Below the pieces are notes generated by a model that saw only the letters and a program-made list of their open reading frames with translations, made no database searches and had not been told where the DNA came from. DNA of 64,000 nt, taken from NCBI GenBank assembly GCA_037892935.1, contig JAYXKI010000006.1, positions 620,001 through 684,000 on the forward strand, in the 5' to 3' direction. The position numbers and the translations under genes are program-made. Every line of letters begins with the position of its first letter. The stretch's first letter is position 1. This DNA is from Phlebopus portentosus. Taxonomy: Eukaryota > Basidiomycota > Agaricomycetes > Boletales > Boletinellaceae. Shown here in pieces: positions 29,714 through 40,413 of this stretch.

Positions 29714-30973
29714 TGTGACCGAGATTTATCTCCTTTATTTAACAACAAAAAATGAATGCGATCCGAGAGCGCAGTCCTTGCTGGCAAGACCTGAGGGAAA
29801 CTGAACGAAAGCGGCACCCGGCCTAAGGAAAGAGCAAGCAAGGAGGGAAGGAGAAGAAGGTATAAGTAAAGAGGGGGAAATGAATGAAGACAAGGCATCC
29901 GAGTGTGCTGCGCTTATTTGTAGTCTTGGACCTGTCCCCGTGGCCGATTGTTACAGCATCATGCTGCCGAGCCAATCTGTGTTCTTGGAAGGTAGCCAGT
30001 AACCTTCCTGATTCCGAGATTTGATGTCTTTCATTTTTGTCGGCTTTTTTGTTGCCATCAAAGCACAGCCGGTCGCCGTCAGGAGCAACCATCTGCGCAA
30101 CGGAGGCGTCGCCTGTGCTTTCCGAAAGAAAAACACAAGCACGTGCCGTCGGAAAGACTTCACGCCTCACATTTCGACTCGCTTCATTTCTTACCAACGT
30201 CTCGACATATATACTGTACATATGCCCCCTACGCTCAGACCCCCCGAAACGCTCACTCTTTCTTTTTCTCCGTCAATTCTTGCCCAAACCGCACCAAAAT
30301 TTGCACATGAATAGCGTAGCATGTGAAGTACAATAGTCTAAAAAATGAGCTGAAATTACTCAGTACACGGTGATATATGAAGCATACATTCTGGGCATTT
30401 CAGCATTTTGAGCGCTTTGAGTGAATCAAATTGTTCCCACGGTTTGTAAAATTCATCCTGCCTCTTAGTCTCATCTGTTTGGCAGGAAATTCAACTTGGG
30501 GCTTTTTGATGGTGTTATTGATAAGTGTGTAAAGTTTCAGGTCCTTGGGTGAAGCTAAAGGTATGTTTCGGTGGTCGGTATCATGATGTCATTTTGAGGG
30601 TACAATTGTGCCAATACTAGAAACAGCTTACTTTGCAAATTTTTCCCGGAACTCACTGCAAGTCAATCCCCAATGTTTTTACATATTCTAATATATATGT
30701 ATATGGGCATGCTGTGTGCAAAATCTGACCTCTACTGAGAGCACTAAAAAATTGTTATTGATGTTACAACTATATGAGTGAAAACGTGATAGTTTGCATG
30801 ATCTTCTCCGAGTTTTTAGGCTTTTCATGGCTCAATATCTGGTGTTAATAGCTTATTGACTTTCTGATGCTATGGCATTGTCATGGAGATGAAAAATATG
30901 ATGTAAAGAAGTGGGACTGACCTGACTTCTGCTTCTTTTTTGTCGTATTCCTGCTTCTCTTTCCCAGACCTCC
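29714..30973. other. Intergenic, no gene seen
   Basis: This spacer covers the upstream region of the protease gene and the 5' flank of the DDE transposon. A/T-rich sequence from about 30340 to 30900 probably belongs to the transposon, but no terminal inverted repeat could be matched by eye. Confidence 0.4.
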
Positions 30974-33375
30974 ATGCTTCTTATGCCCTCTGCTTCTACT
31001 TCTTATCCTGCCAATTCTGGCAGCCCAGATCCTTTGAATGAGGAAGCTAGGGTGCAGGAGGCAGTGTCTGCGATGCTGGCCTCAGGTCTTAATACCAAAA
31101 ATCAACATTACCATCTTTCAATAAGCCAGGCTGCCATTCAGTTTGGAGTTTCTCGCTTCATCATTGCCCGACGTCTTAAGGGCATCTCAGACTGACGCAC
31201 TGCCCACCAGCACCAGCAAAACTTATCACCTTCCCAGGAGACAGTCCTTGTTGAATGGGCAAAGTCTCTTGGTCGACGTTCAATTCCATTGACCCGCATT
31301 ACACTTCGAGAGAAGGCGGAGATGATTACTGGGCATGCTCTAGGAGATACATGGTTTTGAAAGTTCTTGGGCCGAAACCCTGATGTCAAGCTACTCTGGA
31401 CCACCCCGTTGGAATCCTGTCGAGCACAGGCATTGAATCAGTCTACTGTTGCTGGATACTTCAATCTTCTCTCTCGTATCGTTCGGCAGTACGGTATCTC
31501 TTCATCTAATATCTACAACATGGATGAGAAGGGACTTCAACTCGGAATAGGTGCACGTGCACAAGTCTTAGTTGACAGAAATCAGAAGTCAGTACAGAAG
31601 GTGGAGGATGGGAGCAAGGAGCTTGTTACCGTGATCGAATGTATCTGCGCAGATGGTACTGCTCTTAAGCCATTGTTTATAATGAAGGGAAAGCGTACCA
31701 GCCCTTCATGGTCTGCAGATAATCCAATTCATGCAAGGTAAGCACTTCAAAATGCGACTGTTTCAATGCTAATAGTTTTCGCACCTTAGCATTGCATCAT
31801 CCACCAACGGGTGGACTGATGCGGAGCTGGGTGCTTTGTGGCTTGAGAAACTTTTTCAACCCGAGACCAGCATACGAGTTGTCACTGCAAATGACATCAG
31901 ATTGCTTATCCTGGATGGACATAACTCGCACTGCAGTCTTCTATTTCTTGGATTAGCAGAGGAATTCAAAATATTCATTTTGTGCCTTCCTCCGCACACT
32001 ACTCACGCTCTACAACCATGTGATGTCGGTGTCTTTGGTCCTCTCAGTACGCATTATAAGAAGGAGGTGTCTGCAGTGTCGAAGCAGCACATTCGCATTA
32101 CAAAACAAAATGTAGTGACCATCTATAGTCGTGCACGTCAGAGGGCCTTCTCCAAAGAGACAATTCGGGCGGCCTTTCGTAAATGCGGCATCCACCCATT
32201 CAACCCAGATGCTATTCCAGATAGTGCCTTCGAGCCTGCATTAGCTACGACTACTCAGCCTGCTCAGCCCATTCCTACAGCACCACCGAGATTCATCGAT
32301 GCTATACTTACACCTCTTGGTATGTGTTGAAACTATGTAGTACGTCACAGCTAACACTTGCTCACAAGGCCCTGACCCAAACGATGCGAATCATGTTCTT
32401 AATGAAGTCACGGCATCAGAACAACCTCGCAAGTTCATGCTGCTCTTACCAGATATTCCACGTCCTCTTCCTCCAACTTCTTCAAGAGACAAATTATTCA
32501 AGCGAATTCAATTACTTGAACGACTTCTGCATCATGCTTCTGATCAGATTGCGGTGGACTACGCACTGAAGATCCTGATGGATGACGAAAATGGTCAGTT
32601 ACGCAAACAGCTTTTTCAGAAGAAAGACAAGGATAGTACACGGGCACTCACCGTGAGTGCCCGTCTACTTACCCATGAAGACTCGGATCTGTGGAATCAG
32701 ATTAGCAAGCACGCACAAAAGTACGAGGAGCTGTACAAGGAGCTGGGAGTCAGAACTGCGGAATTTAGAAGGAGGCAGGATGAGAGGGAAAGGGAGAAGG
32801 AGAAGGAGGAGAAGGATGCGAAGAAGAGATTGGAAAAGGAAGCGAAGGCCGCCCAGAGAGCAGCAGATGCAGAGGAGAGGCAGGCAAGGAAGGAGGTTGA
32901 AGTAGCAGAGAAGGCTGCAAAGAAGAAGGCCGAGGCGGAGAAGAGAGCTGCAAAAAAGGCTGTCGAAATGGCGCGGAAGGCTGCAGAAAGAGAGGAAAAA
33001 GCTGCAGCGAATGCTGCAAAGAAGGCTGCAAAGGAGGCTGCACAGGCCATGAAGGCTGCAGAAAGAGAGGCCAAAAGAAAGAGTACGGGGATGCGGAACG
33101 ATGCAAACAAGGAGAATGCGAACATACCAGTGGACAATACTACATCTCCGACTTCAGCTGCCCATACCCGTCCTCGCCCACGACCTGCATACCGTAGACT
33201 ATTGGGAGCCTCTCAAAGTGACAATCAGACATGTCCAGCGTCCACGCCCCTTATCGACTCGCAGCTCTTGAATGCTACACAGAAACGATGTCGTTCGATT
33301 ACCGAAGAAGGTCCTGAGCAGGATGATCATATTACGAAACGCAGTCGGATGGATACCACACCTAATCAAGGATGA
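30974..33375 (+). mobile_element. Degenerate pogo/Tigger-type DDE_1 transposase
   Basis: The reading frame runs from an ATG at 30974 through two introns (31738-31789 and 32320-32368) to a stop at 33375. The N-terminus is a psq-like helix-turn-helix (LSISQAAIQFGVSRFIIARRL). A CENP-B-type DNA-binding region and then a DDE_1 domain follow, with YNMDEKG, LILDGHNSH and PPHTTHALQPCDVGVFGPL, the usual DDE_1 landmarks. The C-terminal exon is an extreme Lys/Ala/Glu coiled coil (32760-33080). Two in-frame TGA stops interrupt it, at 31193-31195 and 31358-31360. Both are one C-to-T change from CGA. If each is read as Arg, the sequence fits family expectations (SDRRTAHQ, TWFRKFL). The element is therefore inactive. 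Its ends and target duplication were not found. Confidence 0.85.
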
Positions 33376-35156
33376 TCTGGCAGGCAACCCATTTTACTGG
33401 TAAGTGTCTTCATGAAGATTTGCATACCGCCACGCAGATAACTCACTAAATCAGTAGATTCCCTTGGATCTTGTTCTTCACTGTCTTTCCGGCCGGATAA
33501 TGATTTGCGTGATTCAATACAGAATTATTGATAACATCGCCTCCGTAAATACAGAGGCTTCATCGGATGGTGCACAGATGTTGAAAGTGGGCATATAAGG
33601 ACCATGGGTGATGCGAGGATGAGGGAAAGAGATAAGGAGTCGACGACGTGAGAGTGCCAGCAAGACGCGTCAGGTGCCGTTCCCACGGTATGAGCGTTTC
33701 GGGCACTCGCGCGCGAGGACCCATCTCTCGACTCTCACCCATTATAAATTCAATAAAATATTTGACACTCATTTTTTTCGCACTAAAATTTACGGAAACA
33801 TTCACCAGATACTACATTCCCATAATGTTAGCATTTTGTGGTATATAATGCGGATATGAAATTTATGTGAAGGAAACATTCTTCGACTGAGCGTTTCGGG
33901 CATAAATACAGTATATACCTACCCTCATTCAGAGCGTCGGTTTCGTGCATACAGCTACCAGTACACATCAATATGCCATGGTTTCTCTATATCTGATCTG
34001 CAACACTCCGTAGTCTGCAACGGCCGCCGTGCCGCAACACGATATCTTTTCCGTGGCTCATCTTCGGACTCGGAACCAGTCCAATAAATGATAGCCTGAG
34101 ATCATGATATCTCTTCGAGGTCTCATAACGAGCTGATCCAGAAAGTGCTCCTTTGGTTTTTTTTTTGTTGCACAATTTTTAACGAATCGTATACCCAGGT
34201 ACGGCACGGGACCTGATAAGATGCACGTTCCAGCTCACTTGACTTGACGAAGAGAGGTAGGTAATGGTAAGTACGTCAAATAGCGTCGGAGTCTAGGTCG
34301 TCGTTATGGCGCTCCCTTCCGTCTTTGGATCACAGGGTACGGTCCGCCGTAGATGACGCCTGCAGCAATTGCCGGGTTCCTTTTAATTTCGTACATTTAC
34401 GCACCGTTGCACCGTTGACCCTTAGGCTGAGCACTCATCATCTCTAGCTCGCTACCATCGCGAATGACGCAGTTCTCCCCCAAGGCGCTAAAGCATATTA
34501 TGATTCTTAAATCCATGTGGTATCCCAATAGCTTCATTTGATCATAGTGCGATGCGCGATATGCGATACTGAACACGACCAAGGACAGAGCCGGTGTTCC
34601 CGTCGTTCTTTTTCAAATTCGCGCATAGAACTTCTCTGACAATGAACTCTGGCATGACAGAAACGGGTGCAATCCGACCCAGTCTGATTTGTTGAATTGA
34701 CTACGTTTTCATTCGCTCCAGGTCGTTACGCGCGTCTCCTTTTCGTCAACAAACCCTGTCCGGGTATATTCGCGCCTTTCCCAGACTCAGGTACGCGTTA
34801 TTCGCTGCGCAATAAGGTATCACAATCGTCTTACAAGTCTGGAAAGCCCGTGTTTCATTGAACATGACACAATACGGCCGTATGCTTGAAGGCAATTCAA
34901 GCTTCCTGTAGATCTGACAATCAGAAACCTTGCAAAGAGATATCTAACGTCATCTTATATCGGCAAATCGCTCACTCAATATATATTTAGATGAGTCCAT
35001 CCTGATATGAGGAACGCACGCTCGCGCGCGTAGTACAAATAATCGATGGTCTCGGTCTTCTGTGCGCCAATTGGATTATGATGCCTGGAAACTCAAGATA
35101 CATATAAGGAGCCCGTTCTGTACCCACATAATTTCTCGTCCTTCAACGATGCCTCC
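33376..35156. other. Intergenic, no gene seen
   Basis: Mixed A/T-rich sequence with only short ORFs. A run of T (34157-34168) is the only simple feature. Confidence 0.4.
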
Positions 35157-35490
35157 ATGCAACATCAATACGCCCTTTCTCGGAGCGCAGCCTTACCTTG
35201 GGACAAAAGACACTCTTGTTACGCATGTAAGTAGGTGAGTGGGATTTTACTATAGCACGTCTTGAGCGTGAGGATAAGCAATATCTTTTAAAACATCTGT
35301 AGTCTCAGAGCAATCCTTTAGGAACAGCCGCATCCCGTCAGTGATATACTATGACTCGATTGGAATCCGAGTCATTGCTCCGAGAGCCATCGGTGCTGCT
35401 ACGATTCATCACCGCGTCATATGTGATGTTGTGGAAAAAAAGTGGTTCAAGGCTGAGCAGTATGCCCTTGTCTTCAGTTCTATCGGGTAA
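35157..35490 (+). CDS. Possible two-exon small ORF, unknown
   Basis: An ATG at 35157 opens 70 coding bases up to a perfect donor (GTAAGTAGG, from 35227). An acceptor at 35301-35302 (CTGTAG) restores phase and opens an exon with SVIYYDSIGIRVIAP and KKWFKAEQYALVF before a stop at 35488-35490. The product would be about 84 residues, with no domain I recognise and no signal peptide. A different upstream ATG at 35149 is out of frame. The support is frame continuity and splice quality only. Confidence 0.28.
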
Positions 35491-36768
35491 TGTTACATAA
35501 ACAACAAAAGATCAGTCAATGACTCCTAGTCAGGAGATAGCGAGTGCTAGTTTCTAATTTGCCTTCTGGGAAGTCCGCTGAAGAGGTTATGAGAGACTTA
35601 TTGCACTATCGCGTGGAGGTGACAAGAAGAAAATGATATATGGAAAGAAGTCAAAGACGACATCACATATGTTCTTATCTTTCCGGATGGACGGTCGAAT
35701 TGCTCTCTGGGACGCTTTTAAACTGCTGCGATAAAGGCGGACCTGTCTCTGACACTGATGAAAGACACAGACGGATTAGATTTGTCTCGGGAGCGGGATG
35801 TGCAAAGCACAGTGGTTTGAGTCACATTTTCTACAAAGTACGCCCGGAAAATTTGCTTGCATGGTGGATTAGATGAGTATTGTGTCTCTAGCGGGGCCCA
35901 TAACTTATAATTGTAAACGGTGGATCAGTTTTTGTCAATCTCGCGACATTCGAAGTTGTCGCAACATCACCACTGCAACTGAGATAGCGTACTAAACCAA
36001 ATTGCAAGTATCCTGAGTATGTTTAATACGAGACTGATGGAAAATTTCTTGCAGGTAGACTTTCTGGCTGAACATTCATGAGTTTACATGTGAAGATCAT
36101 GCCATGAAGTGCCCTCAGTAACAGCTCAAGAAGTCGATATCTTGTTGACATGTACTCACAGGGAGCTTGACCAGTTCAGAATATAATGACGAAGAGATCG
36201 ATGATTTGATCAATGATGAACTCGAGCCATATGCCACCTGCCGAGTCTCCGGAGAGATAATAGCATACTGAAATTCGGTGGTAGGCGGGTGAATAATCAA
36301 AAGCTTGGGATCTCTTATTGCATCGGTATGTACTCCGTGTTGACCATACCATTTCTTCGGTGTCCTAAGGCATATTTGTGTCCTAGTTAAACATCATGGG
36401 TTGATCCGCTCAAAAGCCTTGCGTTCGTCATGCGCAAACCCCTCGTTTCACATTAAAATTAGCATATCCTCGCGGCGGCTTTTCTCCGTGCTGTAAACCG
36501 AAGATCATAGAGTCGGATGTGGTACATTTCCTGCTTCCAAATAAGGTCTGAACCCTGTATATCTTGTATATTCTATTTCAAGCGTGGAATAGGCTGCGCG
36601 GGCAATGTTCCGAGGAAGGCAACAGGTCAGGGTCTCGGCTTCAGGATGATAATCGCAAGTCAAAGCTTCTATGCAGTATCACCCAATAATCCGTAAGCAT
36701 AAACTCCTTGGGTTAAGAACAGGTTTCAAATATAATCTGTGCACTTTATTAACCTAGCCAAAAAGTTC
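35491..36768. other. Intergenic, no gene seen
   Basis: No supported exon. Short ORFs near 35640 and 36115 have no context. Confidence 0.4.
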
Positions 36769-37909
36769 TTATATGCTTCCGAATCCGATCCAAGTAATTA
36801 CAGCGATACAAAAACCAATGAAAGCAATACGAAAGCAGTGGATACTCGAATGGACCATCAAACTAAGTGGGAAACAGAATATGAGAAATAATGGATCGAC
36901 CTTCAGAACAGGCTTTCGAAACATACTGATGGTTACTTACCAGCAAGTGAGCGGAATAAAAGGCTTTACCATATTACCCAAAGAGAGCTATCATCGTGTG
37001 TGCGCCGTATACCATGCAAGCGAGCTTCGCGAAAACGGGTGTTCCGGGAGAAGAGATAATCATAGTGATAACGGCATATCCGACGAGAAACGCTGCACCA
37101 CTCCAGTACAGAATGAATGCAACAACGGAAGCTCCATCGCAGCGGACGTCTGGAGTACAGTGAATGGGGTTCAGGAGACGAATTCCGATTGACTGTAGCC
37201 AGAGGGACATAATGGATAAAACGAATGATGCTTCGAAGAGAACCTCATGAACATCATGCAAGCTGCTCGTGGAGAAACCAGCATCTGCTGGAATTATGCC
37301 ATTGTCAAGCAATTGCCTCAAGATCAGGGTTGCCTATCCAGACAAATACGTGTTATACGGAGAACATTGGTGAAAGCGTGTTCACAAGACTCACCATGAT
37401 GAAGGCCTTAGTGCCAATGTTATCCTGTCTTGCTGCTCGAAATCTCCGCATCACAGTCAACAAGAAGATGCCGCCACCAAGCGTAATTATTGATATGTAG
37501 AGAAAGAATATGACGACGACTCCTCCAAGGTAAGTTTTGTAAGAAGATACAATCATTGCAAAGACGATGGAGGCGAGAGTAACGCGCTCTTCTCCAAGAG
37601 CCTCAACGAGGAAGTGAAGGCAAGAGCCAGAAACGATGAAGTTCATCAAGAGGGAAGATGTGCTACCAGTGATGTTCGACACGAAAAGGGCAACCAACCA
37701 GGCCTGGTGGGTGAGTGTCAGTGACTACATGCTGCAATACATGAATGATACTCGCTATGACCAGCATTTCGCGGCGGGATCCATTGCTTTCACTAGCTGT
37801 CTCTTGTTTCTCAAGCATGTCTGGTGCTTGAGCATCCTGGCAGGTAACGTCAGCACGGAACGAGAGCAGATTCGAGAACATGGAAAGGACGTACCGCGTT
37901 CGAATCCAT
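36769..37909 (-). CDS. Seven-helix-like membrane protein, family not named
   Basis: Five exons (37909-37895, 37836-37762, 37703-37395, 37333-36978, 36862-36769) give 282 residues in phase. Exon 1 is only 15 coding bases (MDSNA). After a short polar N-terminus come about seven hydrophobic segments: VALFVSNITGSTSSLL, VTLASIVFAMIVSS, VVVIFFLYISIITLGGG, ASFVLSIMSLWL, VVAFILYWSGAAFLVGY, KLACMVYGAHTMIALF, and RIAFIGFCIAVITWIGF at the end. A basic loop (MRRFRAARQDN) falls between the third and fourth. Length and layout suit a receptor-like or transporter-like protein. No family motif is recognised. The last intron (115 bases) is longer than its neighbours, so the final join is the weakest. The leader of this gene abuts the foldback structure to its right. 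Confidence 0.6.
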
Positions 37910-38003
37910 GAAGCAATCAGGCGTATTGACGAAGAAAAGACGCAGGACAAGCTATACGGTAGCTTAAAAAGTTGTCTGGGGGAAAGTCTGCTGGGAGGAC
38001 ACT

Positions 38004-38091
38004 GCAAGCCGGGAGACTATAAGGGCTTTGACCATGGCAATGATTTGTCCATTGCAAGATCAACTGCCAGTATCGTTTCCGTGTCCGACAG
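38004..38091 (+). repeat. Left arm of a long inverted repeat (foldback)
   Basis: Read on the minus strand, this arm is nearly identical over about 85 bases to 39690-39775 on the plus strand. The shared core runs from ACGATACTGGCAGTTG to GTCTCCCGGCTTG with one internal mismatch. This arm is also the 5' leader of the 7TM-like gene on the minus strand. Confidence 0.8.
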
Positions 38092-38145
38092 AGCGCATTG
38101 ATAGGGCTCCGCGCATATCGTATACGATATGCGCGTATAATTTCA

Positions 38146-38272
38146 GGTTAATACGCATACCGTATATTTGGTTCTGAAGTGTGATACGCATACGCACGCG
38201 CACCTACGCGCACGTATAATATAATTAAAGGTTAATACGCATACCGTATATTTGGTTCTAAAGCGTATACGC
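38146..38272 (+). repeat. 84-base tandem direct repeat, about 1.5 copies
   Basis: The unit starts GGTTAATACGCATACCGTAT and recurs 84 bases later, at 38230. The copies agree through TTTGGTTCT and the following ATACGCATACGCAC block, with a few differences. It lies in the left part of the outer element. Confidence 0.75.
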
Positions 38273-39012
38273 ATACGCACAGGACCCCGGCAATCCCAAT
38301 AAATGTATGTGCCCAAAATCGCCCAATTTATCCGGATGGACCCCCTGGGGCCAGGCGCTAACGCGCCCATTTTTATCCGGATGGCGACAGGCCTATTGGC
38401 TAGTGGATCAGTTTTGACCGGATCAATGGAACAGGCCTTCAAAAATGAGTATTTTGCCCATTTTTGATATTCGGCATTTACTTCCGAGTTTCTCTGTCTG
38501 CTATTTTCCGTGTACATACAACATTAGAGAACAATGGGAATATATCTATTCTTCATCTTTACCTCTCTTCCTGAACTCCTTCATGTCACCAGTAAGCAAC
38601 CCAGAGAATCTTTGAGCACCCACCCAAAACACATAAGTATAGTCCACTTTCCATTCTAGGATCTTGTAAGTACAAATTGTATTCTTAATCAGCAAGTCTT
38701 AGTTTTAAAGCAACACAAATGATATACAAGGGCAAAAAATCCCTTTGATCACATGCCTTATTTGTACATAATACACGCAGTGGTCACACGAAGTAACAGC
38801 GTGAGGTACTATCAGGTGACCAGTGAGATATCCGGATCGACACAGCCATGCCTCACATGTACCCGTACATATCCGGACTATTGACACAGGGCTTCGACCC
38901 GATTTGGGGTCGAAATATCCGGATGGCGACAGGCCTGAGCGACCAAATTTGGCGTTGCTTATCCGGATCGTGCACATACATATGTTAGGATTGCCGGGGG
39001 TCCTATACGCAC
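38273..39012. mobile_element. Nested hAT-like non-autonomous element with 8-bp target-site duplication
   Basis: The element proper is 38281-39004 (724 bases). Its left end begins AGGACCCCGGCAATCC. Its right end, reverse complemented, begins AGGACCCCCGGCAATCC, followed by matching TAACATATGTATGTGC-type sequence. Perfect copies of ATACGCAC flank both ends (38273-38280 and 39005-39012), and an 8-bp duplication is the hAT hallmark. Several TATCCGGAT motifs lie near each end (for example about 38329, 38377, 38928 and 38961), including two copies of TATCCGGATGGCGACAGGCC, consistent with subterminal binding sites. There is no transposase gene. It inserted into the ATACGC-rich arm of the outer element, so it is the younger insertion. 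Confidence 0.8.
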
Positions 39013-39689
39013 GCACCTGGGGCAAAACCCTTTTTCCGAGCCTCAAAAACTTGATCCGGAACTGGAATCCAGCCAATCAGAGGCGAGCTTTCCAATTCTG
39101 TTTCCTATTTAAGCGGCTCAGAAACAGAATTCTGCCCGCTGTGTACGTATAATATACCGCGTATACGCGTATACGGGGCTAAGCCTACTCATATAATATA
39201 TATATTGGCCGTTAGGCTTTACATTCGAGCCTCAAAAATGCTTACCGGACACTCCTTGACTCAGACAGCTGCTGACACAGATTTCAACTTGATCATAGAC
39301 GACGAGATTCTATCAGGCAAGGTTGTGTGATTTACAAAATTCTCACAGTATAAGCAAGACAGCCCTTGATTCCAATGTCAAACCCGGTACCTAGATCTTG
39401 AGAAAAATATCCAATACTATAATTTCGGTGAGTAACAACTAATTTTGATGTAAAATGGGCCACTTTTTTCATTCAAATCCGAGTTTCTCACAGATTACAA
39501 GCCCTGAAGATATACGCGCGTAGACTCCGTATACGCAAAAATCTCCCGAACCATATACGCATACGACCGTATAAATACGCGCGTATATCTTTGTTCTTCG
39601 GGTCGGTACGCATACGCGCGTATAGCGTATACGCCGTATCGTATACGCTATATACGATGCGCTGCGGAGCCCTAGAGCGCAATGATCTC

Positions 39690-39775
39690 TCGGACTCGGA
39701 AAACGATACTGGCAGTTGATCTTGCAATGGACAAATCATTGCCATGGTCAAAGCCCTTAAAGTCTCCCGGCTTGG
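39690..39775 (+). repeat. Right arm of the long inverted repeat
   Basis: Inverted partner of 38004-38091. Past the arm, the sequence CCAGTGTCCTCTCAACA still loosely resembles the matching 7TM leader before diverging, so the duplication may once have been longer. Confidence 0.8.
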
Positions 39776-40102
39776 TCCATCCATCTTGTCTCCAGTGTCC
39801 TCTCAACATCCTCTCAACAGTCTTTTCTTGTCGTTAAAGGGAATTTTGCCAAACACATTGATATTAGTCTCTAAATTATGGAGTTCTGCCGATTATCCTC
39901 CAATCTTGCCTCTAAAAGTGGTGCTGGAAGGCTATGATACGTGGTGCAATACTTTGATATATATAGAGGAATGGATGGTTCATACAGCGAGAGAACCTAT
40001 TCAAATCTTTCTCTCAGGTAACGTGCAGCCTTTCTTTATTGAAATTGCATCATTATAGCTTGAAGGTAGTATATCGTCTCTTGTTCATATGTACTTCTTA
40101 CC

Positions 40103-40138
<36 letters not shown>

Positions 40139-40413
40139 AAAGTTACATGTGATTGAACGGGTGCATAGCTAACCTTCACAGTTGTTCTCATCTTCGTGAT
40201 ATCGTGCTGCCTCATGCGCCAAGACAGAATTCGTACTAACTCTGGTCTTATAGATGCAAGCGTGGTCGTAGGAATTAGATGGCACGGATGCAGCCTGTGC
40301 GAAAAGAAAGATCCGGGAAACATGTGCGGCGCTCAAGCTCCAGCGGAGTCAGACTCGCTGCATAAGGAAATATAAAAATAGGAATGATATGAATCGATAT
40401 CCGCAGACTGATA
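39776..40413. other. Intergenic with a (GAAA)n tract at 40103-40141
   Basis: No gene is supported. A pure AAGA/GAAA tetranucleotide run of about nine units lies at 40103-40141. Confidence 0.6.

Larger units (their letters stand above)
38103..39673. mobile_element. Non-autonomous element with AGGGCTCCGC terminal inverted repeats
   Basis: The left end AGGGCTCCGC (38103-38112) matches the reverse complement of the right end (39664-39673) exactly. Both are followed by a GCGCAT-like core and then many ATACGC/GTATACGC hexamers, which could be subterminal transposase-binding repeats. There is no transposase. A second element sits inside it. The similar left and right flanks are themselves an inverted duplication, so a clean target-site duplication cannot be read. 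A hAT-like origin is an inference from the general build. Confidence 0.6.

Noticed and set aside
30340..33600. Terminal inverted repeats of the DDE_1 transposon
   Set aside because: Candidate words near 30360 and 33398 did not match as inverted repeats, so no boundaries were assigned.
37890..37912. tRNA-like T-loop GTTCGAATCC
   Set aside because: The rest of a tRNA (A box, acceptor stem) is absent, and the bases are the first codons of the minus-strand 7TM-like gene.
38143..38517. ORF of 124 codons on the minus strand
   Set aside because: It crosses the boundary of the nested element and translates repeated ATACGC hexamers, so it is not a gene.
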